From assembly GCA_018057635.1 (NCBI GenBank), contig JAGPDJ010000197.1, positions 1 to 5,378 of the forward strand: a stretch of DNA of 5,378 nucleotides, written 5' to 3'. A program made the translations under genes and the position numbers. This DNA comes from Ferruginibacter sp. (GTDB lineage: Bacteria; Bacteroidota; Bacteroidia; Chitinophagales; Chitinophagaceae). The first letter of the stretch is position 1; each line of letters opens with the position of its first letter. Positions 1 to 5,378 of this stretch are shown piece after piece. The notes beneath the pieces were generated by a model. The model saw only the letters and a program-made list of their open reading frames with translations, made no database searches and was not told where the DNA came from.

Positions 1-1484
1 TTTCTTTTTTCCCACTCCACTTTCTTATTCTCTGAGAGCATGATAACGGCAACAGAAACCGAGAAAATAAATAACCAGGAAAGCATTCCCCCGATATTGA
101 TACGAATACGTTTAAAGATGATACCCTGGCGATGTATCAGCCAGGTGTAAATAAGCAACCATAGTAATACGGGCAGATAAAAAAGCACCTCAGGATTGCC
201 CGAACGGAAGGTCAGGTAAACTAATCCGGTAAACCCAATTGAGAAATAAATAAAATAATTTCTTCCCGCAAACAAAGGGAAAATAAACCGGAACAACAAC
301 TGCGAAAGATAATAATAGGACAATGAAAGACAGGCCAGTACAACAAAACCGGCTACTGTATACCAGTCCAGGCTGAAAAAGTTAGTGACGTCAAACGAAA
401 TTTTTGAATCAGAGACAAGACTCCGTACCACATTAGCCAGCACAAATGATGAGTAAATGAGCGTACACAGGGACAATAAACCCAATAACCAACGCAATTT
501 TAACGATAACCCGGATACCGGATTCTCAATATACCGGAGCTTCGACCATGCAAATAATACAACCCAGCATAACAGTAACGCATTAATAAGCAGATCTCCC
601 AACGAACGCTGAACCGCATCTGCACCATAAATAACCGGGTTGAATATTTCAAACTGACGCAGGTTTAATAAGGAAGGAAAAAAATAGGAGACCAGCCGGA
701 GATTTACTAAAAACAGGACCAATAAAGCAATTGATTTCCACGGGCCATATTTTTTTGAAGTGGACTCTGCTGCCAGATGAATAAAAAGGAATAAAAATAA
801 CAACGCCCCGAAACGCAGGAAAATGGTCAAAAGGTCATTAAATGGTACAGCCCCGGAAATTTTCTTATCCAGGTAAAATAGTGTTTTACCTGAAAAAGTT
901 TTCACCGGAAACTCGGTAACAGCGTCACTGATCCGTACCCATCTGGCAGCTGTATTACTATAAGTAAATTTCTGTGGAAGATAATCCGTTTCAATAAAAA
1001 ACTCAGACCAGACCGGGATCATTGCAAAGGCCAGCGTTCCGGCCGAATTTCCATCTGACCCGAGGCTTTTCTTAATTATATAATAATACCCATTGGATAA
1101 CTGGGTAAAATATTCTCCGTCTTCTGCTGAAAGCATTTCCGGAGGGGGGACAATCAACTGATCACTCCAGAATTTCATGGTCACATCATAGAACTCATTT
1201 ACGGAATAAAGAAAGATGCCATAGTTTCTGGCCGACAAATTAGTCAGCTCACTTAAAGATTCTTTTTTATTGAGTAACCTTCTGATTAAGGCGGTATCAG
1301 TTAACAGGTCGGTAAAATCCTTCTGTTGATTGCGGATATATGTTTCTGCAAGTCCTGCCTCCCTTGTAACAGAAGTGCGGCTGGAATAAAGTTTATTAAA
1401 AACAAAAGAAAGGGTAAAGAACAGGACTGCGAGTACCAGAAAACTGAACTTACTCCAAAATATATTTTTAAGTTGTGGCTTCAC
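1..1484 (-). CDS. Large polytopic membrane protein, N-terminal part; probable sensor histidine kinase (partial, runs off the window edge)
   Basis: One frame stays open on the minus strand from the GTG at 1484 to the window edge, giving 494 residues with no stop. The start is well constrained: an in-frame TAA (1487-1485) directly precedes the GTG, and the next ATG is only at residue 103, beyond the first membrane segment. Visible layout: signal anchor at about 13-30, a hydrophilic, presumably extracytoplasmic domain at about 31-215, then hydrophobic segments near 218-238, 250-268, 297-313, 331-350, 375-405, 411-425, 433-450 and 467-483, followed by a charged stretch (ENKKVEWEKR). Large Bacteroidota sensor kinases often have such an input half ahead of HisKA and HATPase domains, so I infer a histidine kinase; those domains would lie beyond the window and cannot be seen. 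It could instead be another polytopic membrane protein. The GTG overlaps the mazG stop (GTGA), which implies translational coupling as the last visible gene of the operon. Confidence 0.7.
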   Translation of the reverse strand, partial: MKPQLKNIFWSKFSFLVLAVLFFTLSFVFNKLYSSRTSVTREAGLAETYIRNQQKDFTDLLTDTALIRRLLNKKESLSELTNLSARNYGIFLYSVNEFYDVTMKFWSDQLIVPPPEMLSAEDGEYFTQLSNGYYYIIKKSLGSDGNSAGTLAFAMIPVWSEFFIETDYLPQKFTYSNTAARWVRISDAVTEFPVKTFSGKTLFYLDKKISGAVPFNDLLTIFLRFGALLFLFLFIHLAAESTSKKYGPWKSIALLVLFLVNLRLVSYFFPSLLNLRQFEIFNPVIYGADAVQRSLGDLLINALLLCWVVLFAWSKLRYIENPVSGLSLKLRWLLGLLSLCTLIYSSFVLANVVRSLVSDSKISFDVTNFFSLDWYTVAGFVVLACLSLSYYYLSQLLFRFIFPLFAGRNYFIYFSIGFTGLVYLTFRSGNPEVLFYLPVLLWLLIYTWLIHRQGIIFKRIRINIGGMLSWLFIFSVSVAVIMLSENKKVEWEKR

Positions 1485-2293
1485 TTATTGGGCCGCTGTT
1501 GTTTGATGGTGTTCCAGATGGCATCCATTTCGGTCAGGGTCATGTCATTCAGATTTTTCCCTTGTTGAATAGCCTGTTGTTCCATTTGTGTAAACCGGTA
1601 GATGAATTTCTTGTTTGTTCTTTCCAGTGCATTTTCGGCATCTACCTGCAAAAACCGTGCATAGTTTATAAGAGAGAATAGTACATCTCCCAATTCATCC
1701 TCAACATCCTTTTGGAGTTTTTCAATATCCCCGCCCATTTTATTCGCCTCACGACTCACTACGGCAGATTTGAGCTCCTGCAACTCCTCTTCAACTTTTT
1801 CCCAAACCTGCTCTTTATTATCCCATTCAAAACCCACCTGTTTGGCCTTCTCCTGCAAACGCATGGCCTTTACTGTTGCTGGTAATGATTGCGGCACCCC
1901 GCTTAGAACTGATTTCTTACCCTCCTTTAATTTAAGCTTTTCCCAGTTTCTTTTTACATCCTCCTCATTTTCCACTTTTACATCGCCATATATATGCGGA
2001 TGCCTTGCAACCAGTTTTTCACAAATACCAGTAATCACTTCATGGAGTTCAAATTGTTGTTGTTCGCTCCCGATTTTTGCATAAAAAACAATATGAAGTA
2101 ACAAATCTCCCAATTCTTCTTTTACTCCCTTCCAATCTTCCTCCGTAATGGCATCAGCCAGTTCATATGTTTCCTCAATGGTCATTTGCCGGAGTGATTG
2201 AATAGTTTGTTTTTTATCCCAAGGACATTTTTCCCGCAGGTCATCCATTATTTCAACTAACCTCGTAAATGCATTTTCATTTTTTGTCGGCAT
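1481..2293 (-). CDS. mazG: Nucleoside triphosphate pyrophosphohydrolase MazG
   Basis: MazG hydrolyses NTPs and dNTPs to the monophosphate plus pyrophosphate in the cytosol; it is a house-cleaning enzyme, and in E. coli it also lowers (p)ppGpp. The 270 residues match the usual two-domain length (E. coli about 263). N-terminal domain: CPWD at 23-26, EETYEL at 40-45 and EELGD at 59-63, the acidic metal-binding pattern. C-terminal domain: EEELQE at 168-173 and DELGD at 199-203, so E170, E173, E200 and D203 line up with the catalytic acids of the E. coli enzyme. K229, R233 and W260 also appear to match residues important in E. coli. The ATG start fits the family N-terminus leading into the LREKCPWD motif. 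The gene begins 8 bp after the DUF3667 stop, and its TGA overlaps the next GTG. There is no clear Shine-Dalgarno sequence, as is usual in Bacteroidota. Identification is very secure; the in vivo substrate is not shown by sequence. Confidence 0.96.
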   Translation of the reverse strand: MPTKNENAFTRLVEIMDDLREKCPWDKKQTIQSLRQMTIEETYELADAITEEDWKGVKEELGDLLLHIVFYAKIGSEQQQFELHEVITGICEKLVARHPHIYGDVKVENEEDVKRNWEKLKLKEGKKSVLSGVPQSLPATVKAMRLQEKAKQVGFEWDNKEQVWEKVEEELQELKSAVVSREANKMGGDIEKLQKDVEDELGDVLFSLINYARFLQVDAENALERTNKKFIYRFTQMEQQAIQQGKNLNDMTLTEMDAIWNTIKQQRPNK

Positions 2294-2301
2294 AAGTATA
2301 G

Positions 2302-3378
2302 TTATATTTCGAAAACTGAAAACAGTATAAAGGCAGCAAATAATACAACCAGCATAATAATTCCGGATACATTCAATAATAAGAATTTAAAAAAGGTTTT
2401 CATATGCCTTTGGCCATAAAATCGCTTCATCGAGATATATAAATATACTCCCCCTGAAAGGAATAGCAAGCCGGTAAGTGCATCAAAAACTTCCAGGCCC
2501 GTTACTGTGCTGAGTTTATCCAAACCAAAAACGAATAATAAAAGGATAAAGCTGAAAATATAGTGATATATACTAAAAATGGCATGATCAGCATAGTAAA
2601 AATTTTTTCGGCGGATATACAGCAATTTTAAGATCAGTGCAAACAAAGGAAGTGAAGCAAATAACAGGTAAGGAAGTTTGTGCAAAAAAGTATTTCCCAA
2701 TGTATTAAATCCTTTCCCCGGGTCGCTCCGGTACTTCTCTTTTAACTTCAGGTTCTTTCGCTGAATAGTTCTTTGCAGCCAGCCATCCCTTTCCACAGCA
2801 GGAATCGCTTTTTGTATTGAATCATACTCTTTCAGGTTGGTATATTTTTTACCACTCAGGTTGATAAACTCAATATCATCCCAATATTTTATCATATCCT
2901 CCCCGGTCAGTACTTTAGAGGTATCCTTTAACACTTGCAGCGCCTCCTTCCACATCTCACTTGCAGTATCTTTCAACAATTCCTGCTCTCCACGTTTTAA
3001 ATAGTTAGCCCTTTGCTCTCTTGTCAGTTCAGTAGCGAGATTTATTTTAACCACATCACCGCCTTTAAAAAAACCAAAAAAGATCAAAAAGAATACAGCA
3101 GAAGTAAAAACATATTTTTTGACCGGATTCAGGTAGCTGGCTCTCCTTCCCTTTATATATTCCTGCGGTAAAAAACCAGGCCGCAGCAGCAGGAATTTCA
3201 TCGAATCAAAAAACTTACTGTCGAAATGGGTGATATCATATAAGAAATGCTTTACCATATGCCAGAATGTTTCATGCGGAACCACATTTTCCTGGCCGCA
3301 ATTCTGACAATAATTCCCTTGTACGGTTGTTCCACAGTTCAGGCAGTCTTTATCTTTTCGCTGAGGAATGTGAGACAC
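2302..3378 (-). CDS. DUF3667-family zinc-ribbon membrane protein
   Basis: The protein has 358 residues. A zinc-ribbon-like motif opens it: C12-x2-C15 and C24-x2-C27, ending NCGQE. It is followed by a conserved-looking segment at about 36-90 (FWHMVKHFLYDI, LLRPGFLPQEYIKGRR, SYLNPVKKY) that is characteristic of the DUF3667 family. The first membrane helix is at about 86-104, then a hydrophilic region at about 105-232 rich in K and E, then four more helices near 234-254, 266-287, 296-315 and 329-354. H265 and H272 sit at the entry of the third helix (DHAIFSIYHYIF), a pattern I recall from the family. The start must be GTG: an in-frame TAA lies at 3393-3391, five codons upstream, and the next Met (residue 41) would remove the zinc ribbon. 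The biochemical function of the family is unknown to me. It is first in the operon with mazG. Confidence 0.88.
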   Translation of the reverse strand: MSHIPQRKDKDCLNCGTTVQGNYCQNCGQENVVPHETFWHMVKHFLYDITHFDSKFFDSMKFLLLRPGFLPQEYIKGRRASYLNPVKKYVFTSAVFFLIFFGFFKGGDVVKINLATELTREQRANYLKRGEQELLKDTASEMWKEALQVLKDTSKVLTGEDMIKYWDDIEFINLSGKKYTNLKEYDSIQKAIPAVERDGWLQRTIQRKNLKLKEKYRSDPGKGFNTLGNTFLHKLPYLLFASLPLFALILKLLYIRRKNFYYADHAIFSIYHYIFSFILLLFVFGLDKLSTVTGLEVFDALTGLLFLSGGVYLYISMKRFYGQRHMKTFFKFLLLNVSGIIMLVVLFAAFILFSVFEI

Positions 3379-3480
3379 TGTAAATTTTTCTTAAAAATAA
3401 GTACAAAAAATACAGGGAACCATTCTTTTTCGTTACTGAACAATTAAGGTAACTTTGAACAGTAAAAACCATATCACGAC
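3379..3480. promoter_or_regulatory. Divergent intergenic region between the DUF3667 operon and the secreted-protein gene
   Basis: This AT-rich 102-bp gap separates two divergent genes, so it must hold the promoter of the rightward gene and probably that of the leftward operon. The rightward promoter is listed separately. For the leftward operon the best candidate is the minus-strand stretch TATTTTTTG (3412-3404), which resembles the Bacteroidota -7 element TAnnTTTG but has one extra base and no TTG at the expected distance upstream. I therefore consider the leftward promoter unresolved. No palindromic operator or riboswitch-like fold was seen here. Confidence 0.5.
3427..3457 (+). promoter_or_regulatory. 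Bacteroidota-type promoter for the YD-repeat protein gene
   Basis: TAACTTTG at 3450-3457 is an exact match to the Bacteroidota -7 consensus TAnnTTTG. About 19 bp upstream there is a T-rich stretch (3426-3430, followed by CG) where the -33 TTG box would be expected, though TTG itself is not intact. Transcription would start near 3463-3465, leaving a short A-rich leader of about 17 nt before the ATG at 3481, with no Shine-Dalgarno sequence. The -7 match and its position are seen directly; promoter activity is inferred. Confidence 0.6.
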
Positions 3481-4338
3481 ATGAAAATCCTTCTATTACC
3501 CGTTACTCTCCTAACCTCTTTGGCCCTGCAGGCACAGTATTACTATAACGATATAATTGGCACACAGGAAACTAACAACCTGATGAAAAGCTATGTAGCG
3601 AATAAAGTAAAAACGGTTAGTGCCACCGGGTATGATAACCGGGGTGTGAAAGCAACCGATTTTTCAGAATTCCAGGAAGTAAAGGAAAACGGCAGGGTCC
3701 TAAAAAACTCATCTATTAACAATTTCAATAAAACAGTTGTTTATTCCAGGTTTGACGAAAAGGGCCGTGTGATAAATATTACTGATTCATCAACAGCTAT
3801 TCAGAGCAGCACGACTTATACCTATGATGCAACTGGAAGAGTTAGCCAGATACTGAATGTCGTAAAAGATTCTGCCAGTGACTTTGATCATTCCGAAACA
3901 CATCAATGGTTTTACTCGGCATCCGGAAAACCTGAAAAGATGTGGCGTATCCTGAATAATACAGGAGCTGAAAATACCATTGACAGTCTTGAAGTACGTT
4001 TTATAACTGACGAAGATGGAAATACAGCTGAAGAAAAAACCTACAAAAAAGGGGTGGAAACCAGCTACCTCTATTACTATTATGATGACAGGAATCGTTT
4101 ACTGGATATTGTCCGCTACAATACCAGGCTCAGGAAACTGATGCCGGACATCATGTTTGAGTATGATGAAAAAGATAATATAGCCCAGAAAACGACCACT
4201 ACTTCCAGCCTTCACCTTGGCTACCTGATCTGGCGCTATATCTATGATGAAAAAGGTCTTAAAACCAAGGAAGTGCTTTTCAACAACGACAAGCAGATCA
4301 CCGGGAAAATTGAGTTCAGTTATATTTTCGGTCAATAA
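3481..4338 (+). CDS. Secreted or periplasmic protein with YD/Rhs-like repeats, function unknown
   Basis: The protein has 285 residues. It starts with a Sec signal peptide: K2, a hydrophobic core at about 3-16, and a likely signal peptidase I site after ALQA (residue 18) or shortly after. There is no Cys after the core, so it is not a lipoprotein. The mature part carries irregular repeats of the form [YF]D-x2-G-x-[VL], at YDNRG 51, FDEKG 91, YDATG 115, YDDRN 201, YDEKD 228 and YDEKG 255, each followed by a short beta-like stretch. More degenerate copies sit near 145-149 and 177-180. This resembles the YD repeats of Rhs and wall-associated proteins, which form beta structure, but there is no toxin domain, no self-cleavage core and no type IX secretion signal domain at the C-terminus. 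Small Bacteroidota proteins of this kind are common and uncharacterised. It has its own promoter; the CHAD gene follows after 99 bp on the same strand. Role and binding partner are unknown. Confidence 0.8.
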   Translation: MKILLLPVTLLTSLALQAQYYYNDIIGTQETNNLMKSYVANKVKTVSATGYDNRGVKATDFSEFQEVKENGRVLKNSSINNFNKTVVYSRFDEKGRVINITDSSTAIQSSTTYTYDATGRVSQILNVVKDSASDFDHSETHQWFYSASGKPEKMWRILNNTGAENTIDSLEVRFITDEDGNTAEEKTYKKGVETSYLYYYYDDRNRLLDIVRYNTRLRKLMPDIMFEYDEKDNIAQKTTTTSSLHLGYLIWRYIYDEKGLKTKEVLFNNDKQITGKIEFSYIFGQ

Positions 4339-4437
4339 GAATAATAGAGTCGGCTGACGCGGCTCATGGATAAACCTGCAGGATTATTGTTATTTAGCAG
4401 GGAAAGGCGAGGGCATGTTGCCAGGCCGGTTTGTCAT
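4339..4437 (+). other. Intergenic spacer with no clear terminator before the CHAD gene
   Basis: This 99-bp gap holds one modest inverted repeat, GAGTCG (4347-4352) with CGGCTC (4360-4365), six pairs including one G-T, around a 7-base loop. No T-run follows, so it is not a convincing terminator. I found no good TAnnTTTG -7 element here; the nearest lookalike is CCGGTTTG just before the ATG at 4438, too close to serve that start. The CHAD gene may therefore be read from the promoter at 3427-3457. An in-frame ATG at 4366 within this spacer would extend the CHAD protein by 24 residues. Confidence 0.4.
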
Positions 4438-5256
4438 ATGAACAACGCAAACCCGATATTAATCAACTGGCGTAAAGAGCAAAAGGTATTTAACCAAAAC
4501 CTTTCTTTGCTCCAAAAAAAACTGGAGAAGGAAGCTATTCATGACCTTAGAGTGGCTATTAAAAAACTCCGGGCTTACCTTGATCTATATTCCCAACTAA
4601 AAAAAGTGACTGATCCGGTTGAGGCCGGTCAGCAAGGGTTACTGGATAAAACAGAAGAACTGTTTGACACTATTGGCCGGCAACGGGATGTAGAAATTTG
4701 CCTGGAGGTATTGACATCTTTTAAAGAAGAAACAAATTATTCCTACCCGCAACTCACCCTTTATTTACAAGCCGTTTTAAAAATTACAAAAGCATGGTCC
4801 AACCAGGAAATTCATGGTTATAAGAATAAAGAGACAAAAAAAATTGCATTCGTTTTGAAACAAGACAATGAAATTGAAAATACCGGGGAGTTGAACCAAA
4901 ATTTACAATCTATTATCAGGCACTCTGTCGGGGAGACAAAATCAAAATTCAAAAAACCTCACCTGCTTCGCAAAAACCTGAAATCAGTCTATTACTGGCT
5001 CAACTTATTAAATGACAATAGAGAATATCACCCGGAATTATTGCATAATATTCTTGATGACCTGGGTAACTGGCAGGATAAAGAAATTGCATTGCAAAGA
5101 ATAAAACATTTCAGGAAAGATTACCTGCCCAAATCTTTTGATGAGTATAACAAGTTGAAAGAACTGGAACAATATATTGATGAAAAGAAAAGCATGCTGA
5201 TAAAAGCAGCCTGTAACAAAACAAGAAAATGGATTAAGACAATACCATTATCATAA
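4438..5256 (+). CDS. CHAD-domain protein, probably polyphosphate-binding
   Basis: CHAD domains are helical bundles with conserved His, Lys and Arg residues; characterised members bind inorganic polyphosphate and some localise to polyphosphate granules. Counting from the ATG at 4438 (272 residues), both halves of the internal duplication are visible. First half: A-I-H35-D-L-R38 followed by K42, K43, L and R45, then GRQRD at 80-84. Second half: H175-x2-R178-K179-x2-K182 with Y185 and Y186, then LDDLGNWQD at 206-214. The protein is soluble, has no signal peptide and is rich in Lys. It stands alone: no CYTH (triphosphatase) domain is fused or adjacent in the window. An upstream in-frame ATG at 4366 would give 296 residues, but those extra 24 (with RERRGHVARP) do not look like CHAD sequence, so I prefer 4438; neither start has a clear ribosome site. 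The stop overlaps the A/T-run of the hairpin shared with the convergent tRNA gene. Family is secure, polyphosphate binding inferred. Confidence 0.88.
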   Translation: MNNANPILINWRKEQKVFNQNLSLLQKKLEKEAIHDLRVAIKKLRAYLDLYSQLKKVTDPVEAGQQGLLDKTEELFDTIGRQRDVEICLEVLTSFKEETNYSYPQLTLYLQAVLKITKAWSNQEIHGYKNKETKKIAFVLKQDNEIENTGELNQNLQSIIRHSVGETKSKFKKPHLLRKNLKSVYYWLNLLNDNREYHPELLHNILDDLGNWQDKEIALQRIKHFRKDYLPKSFDEYNKLKELEQYIDEKKSMLIKAACNKTRKWIKTIPLS

Positions 5257-5282
5257 AAAAAGCGAAGCAAATGCTTCGCTTT
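5254..5282 (-). terminator. Intrinsic terminator of tRNA-Leu, possibly also serving the CHAD gene
   Basis: A perfect 10-bp inverted repeat, AAAGCGAAGC (5259-5268) and GCTTCGCTTT (5273-5282), surrounds the loop AAAT. Read on the minus strand, the hairpin begins one base after the tRNA 3' end and leads into seven consecutive T (5261-5255), a classic Rho-independent terminator. Read on the plus strand it comes just after the CHAD stop but is followed only by TTTG, so termination of the CHAD transcript here would be weaker. The T-run overlaps the CHAD stop codon TAA (5254-5256). Confidence 0.85.
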
Positions 5283-5283
5283 G

Positions 5284-5367
5284 TGCCCGAGACTGGATTC
5301 GAACCAGCACACCGTTTCCGGCGCCACCACCTCAAGGTGGTGCGTCTACCAATTTCGCCACCCGGGC
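5284..5367 (-). tRNA. trnL: tRNA-Leu (anticodon GAG)
   Basis: The 84-nt minus-strand gene folds as a class II tRNA. The acceptor stem is GCCCGGG (5367-5361) with CTCGGGC, including one G-T pair, and the discriminator is A at 5284. The D arm is GCG...CGC with the GG of the loop in TTGGTA. The anticodon stem CCACC/GGTGG carries the loop TTGAGGT, so the anticodon is GAG, reading CUC and CUU leucine codons. A long variable arm (GCC, loop GGAAAC, GGT) is present, as expected for leucine tRNAs. The T arm is GCTGG, TTCGAAT, CCAGT. The 3' CCA is not encoded (the next bases are CAA), so it must be added by nucleotidyltransferase. Only 11 bp of upstream sequence remain in the window, so the promoter is not visible. 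Confidence 0.97.
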
Positions 5368-5378
5368 ATCCCTTAATC

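Noticed and set aside
1326..1681. Short plus-strand reading frames at 1326-1568 and 1475-1681
   Set aside because: They lie antisense across the junction of two well-supported minus-strand genes, have no recognisable domain, and their composition reads as the reverse of real coding sequence.
1770..2084. Plus-strand frame of 104 residues inside mazG
   Set aside because: It is antisense to conserved MazG motifs; the Ser/Cys/Phe-rich translation is typical of a shadow of Glu/Lys-rich coding sequence.
1481..2293. MazG as part of a MazEF toxin-antitoxin locus
   Set aside because: No MazE- or MazF-like gene is adjacent; the neighbours are a DUF3667 protein and a large membrane protein.
3247..3447. 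Plus-strand frame of 66 residues overlapping the 5' end of the DUF3667 gene
   Set aside because: It is antisense to the zinc-ribbon region and runs through the divergent intergenic region; no independent support.
4099..4335. Minus-strand frame inside the YD-repeat gene
   Set aside because: It is antisense to the conserved repeats and has no domain or promoter of its own.
3481..4338. Rhs-type polymorphic toxin
   Set aside because: The repeats are YD-like, but the protein is only 285 residues, carries a signal peptide, and lacks a cleavage core, a variable toxin tip and an adjacent immunity gene.
4347..4365. Inverted repeat after the YD-repeat gene as a possible terminator
   Set aside because: Only six pairs including a G-T, a 7-base loop and no T-run after it; too weak to call.
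5121..5330. Minus-strand frame crossing the tRNA, its terminator and the CHAD 3' end
   Set aside because: It reads through a structured tRNA gene and a strong terminator, so it cannot be a real protein gene.
5284..5367. tRNA-Leu as an integration site of a mobile element
   Set aside because: tRNA genes are common attachment sites, but no integrase, no second copy of the tRNA 3' end and no phage or island gene is visible; the 3' flank holds an ordinary terminator and a CHAD gene.

Overview
The window looks like an ordinary chromosomal stretch of a Bacteroidota bacterium, most likely close to the Chitinophagaceae. Several things point there: an AT-rich composition, a DUF3667 protein (a family typical of this phylum), start sites with no clear Shine-Dalgarno sequence, a promoter -7 element of the Bacteroidota type (TAnnTTTG), and a tRNA gene that does not encode its 3' CCA. 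The taxonomic call is inference from these traits, not from a database match.

Left half (about 1-3378), minus strand: a compact three-gene operon read right to left. A zinc-ribbon membrane protein of the DUF3667 family (GTG start) is followed after 8 bp by a full-length two-domain nucleotide pyrophosphohydrolase, mazG. The mazG stop codon overlaps, by the four bases GTGA, the GTG start of a very large polytopic membrane protein. That protein runs off the left edge of the window; 494 residues are visible. Its architecture (signal anchor, extracytoplasmic domain, then many membrane helices) suggests the sensing half of a large Bacteroidota sensor histidine kinase, but no kinase domain lies inside the window.

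Middle (3379-3480): a 102-bp divergent intergenic region with a good Bacteroidota promoter for the rightward gene. Right half, plus strand: a secreted protein of 285 residues with YD/Rhs-like repeats, then, after 99 bp, a CHAD-domain protein with both halves of the helical repeat intact, probably polyphosphate-binding. The CHAD gene converges on a minus-strand tRNA-Leu(GAG). A strong hairpin sits between them; its T-run on the tRNA strand overlaps the CHAD stop codon, so it serves mainly as the tRNA terminator and perhaps for both genes.

Functional links: MazG cleans up NTP pools and CHAD proteins bind polyphosphate, but they lie on opposite strands in separate transcription units, so a joint pathway is not supported. 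I see no mobile element, CRISPR array, phage gene or defence cassette. The most curious point is the translational coupling of a house-cleaning enzyme to a giant membrane sensor.
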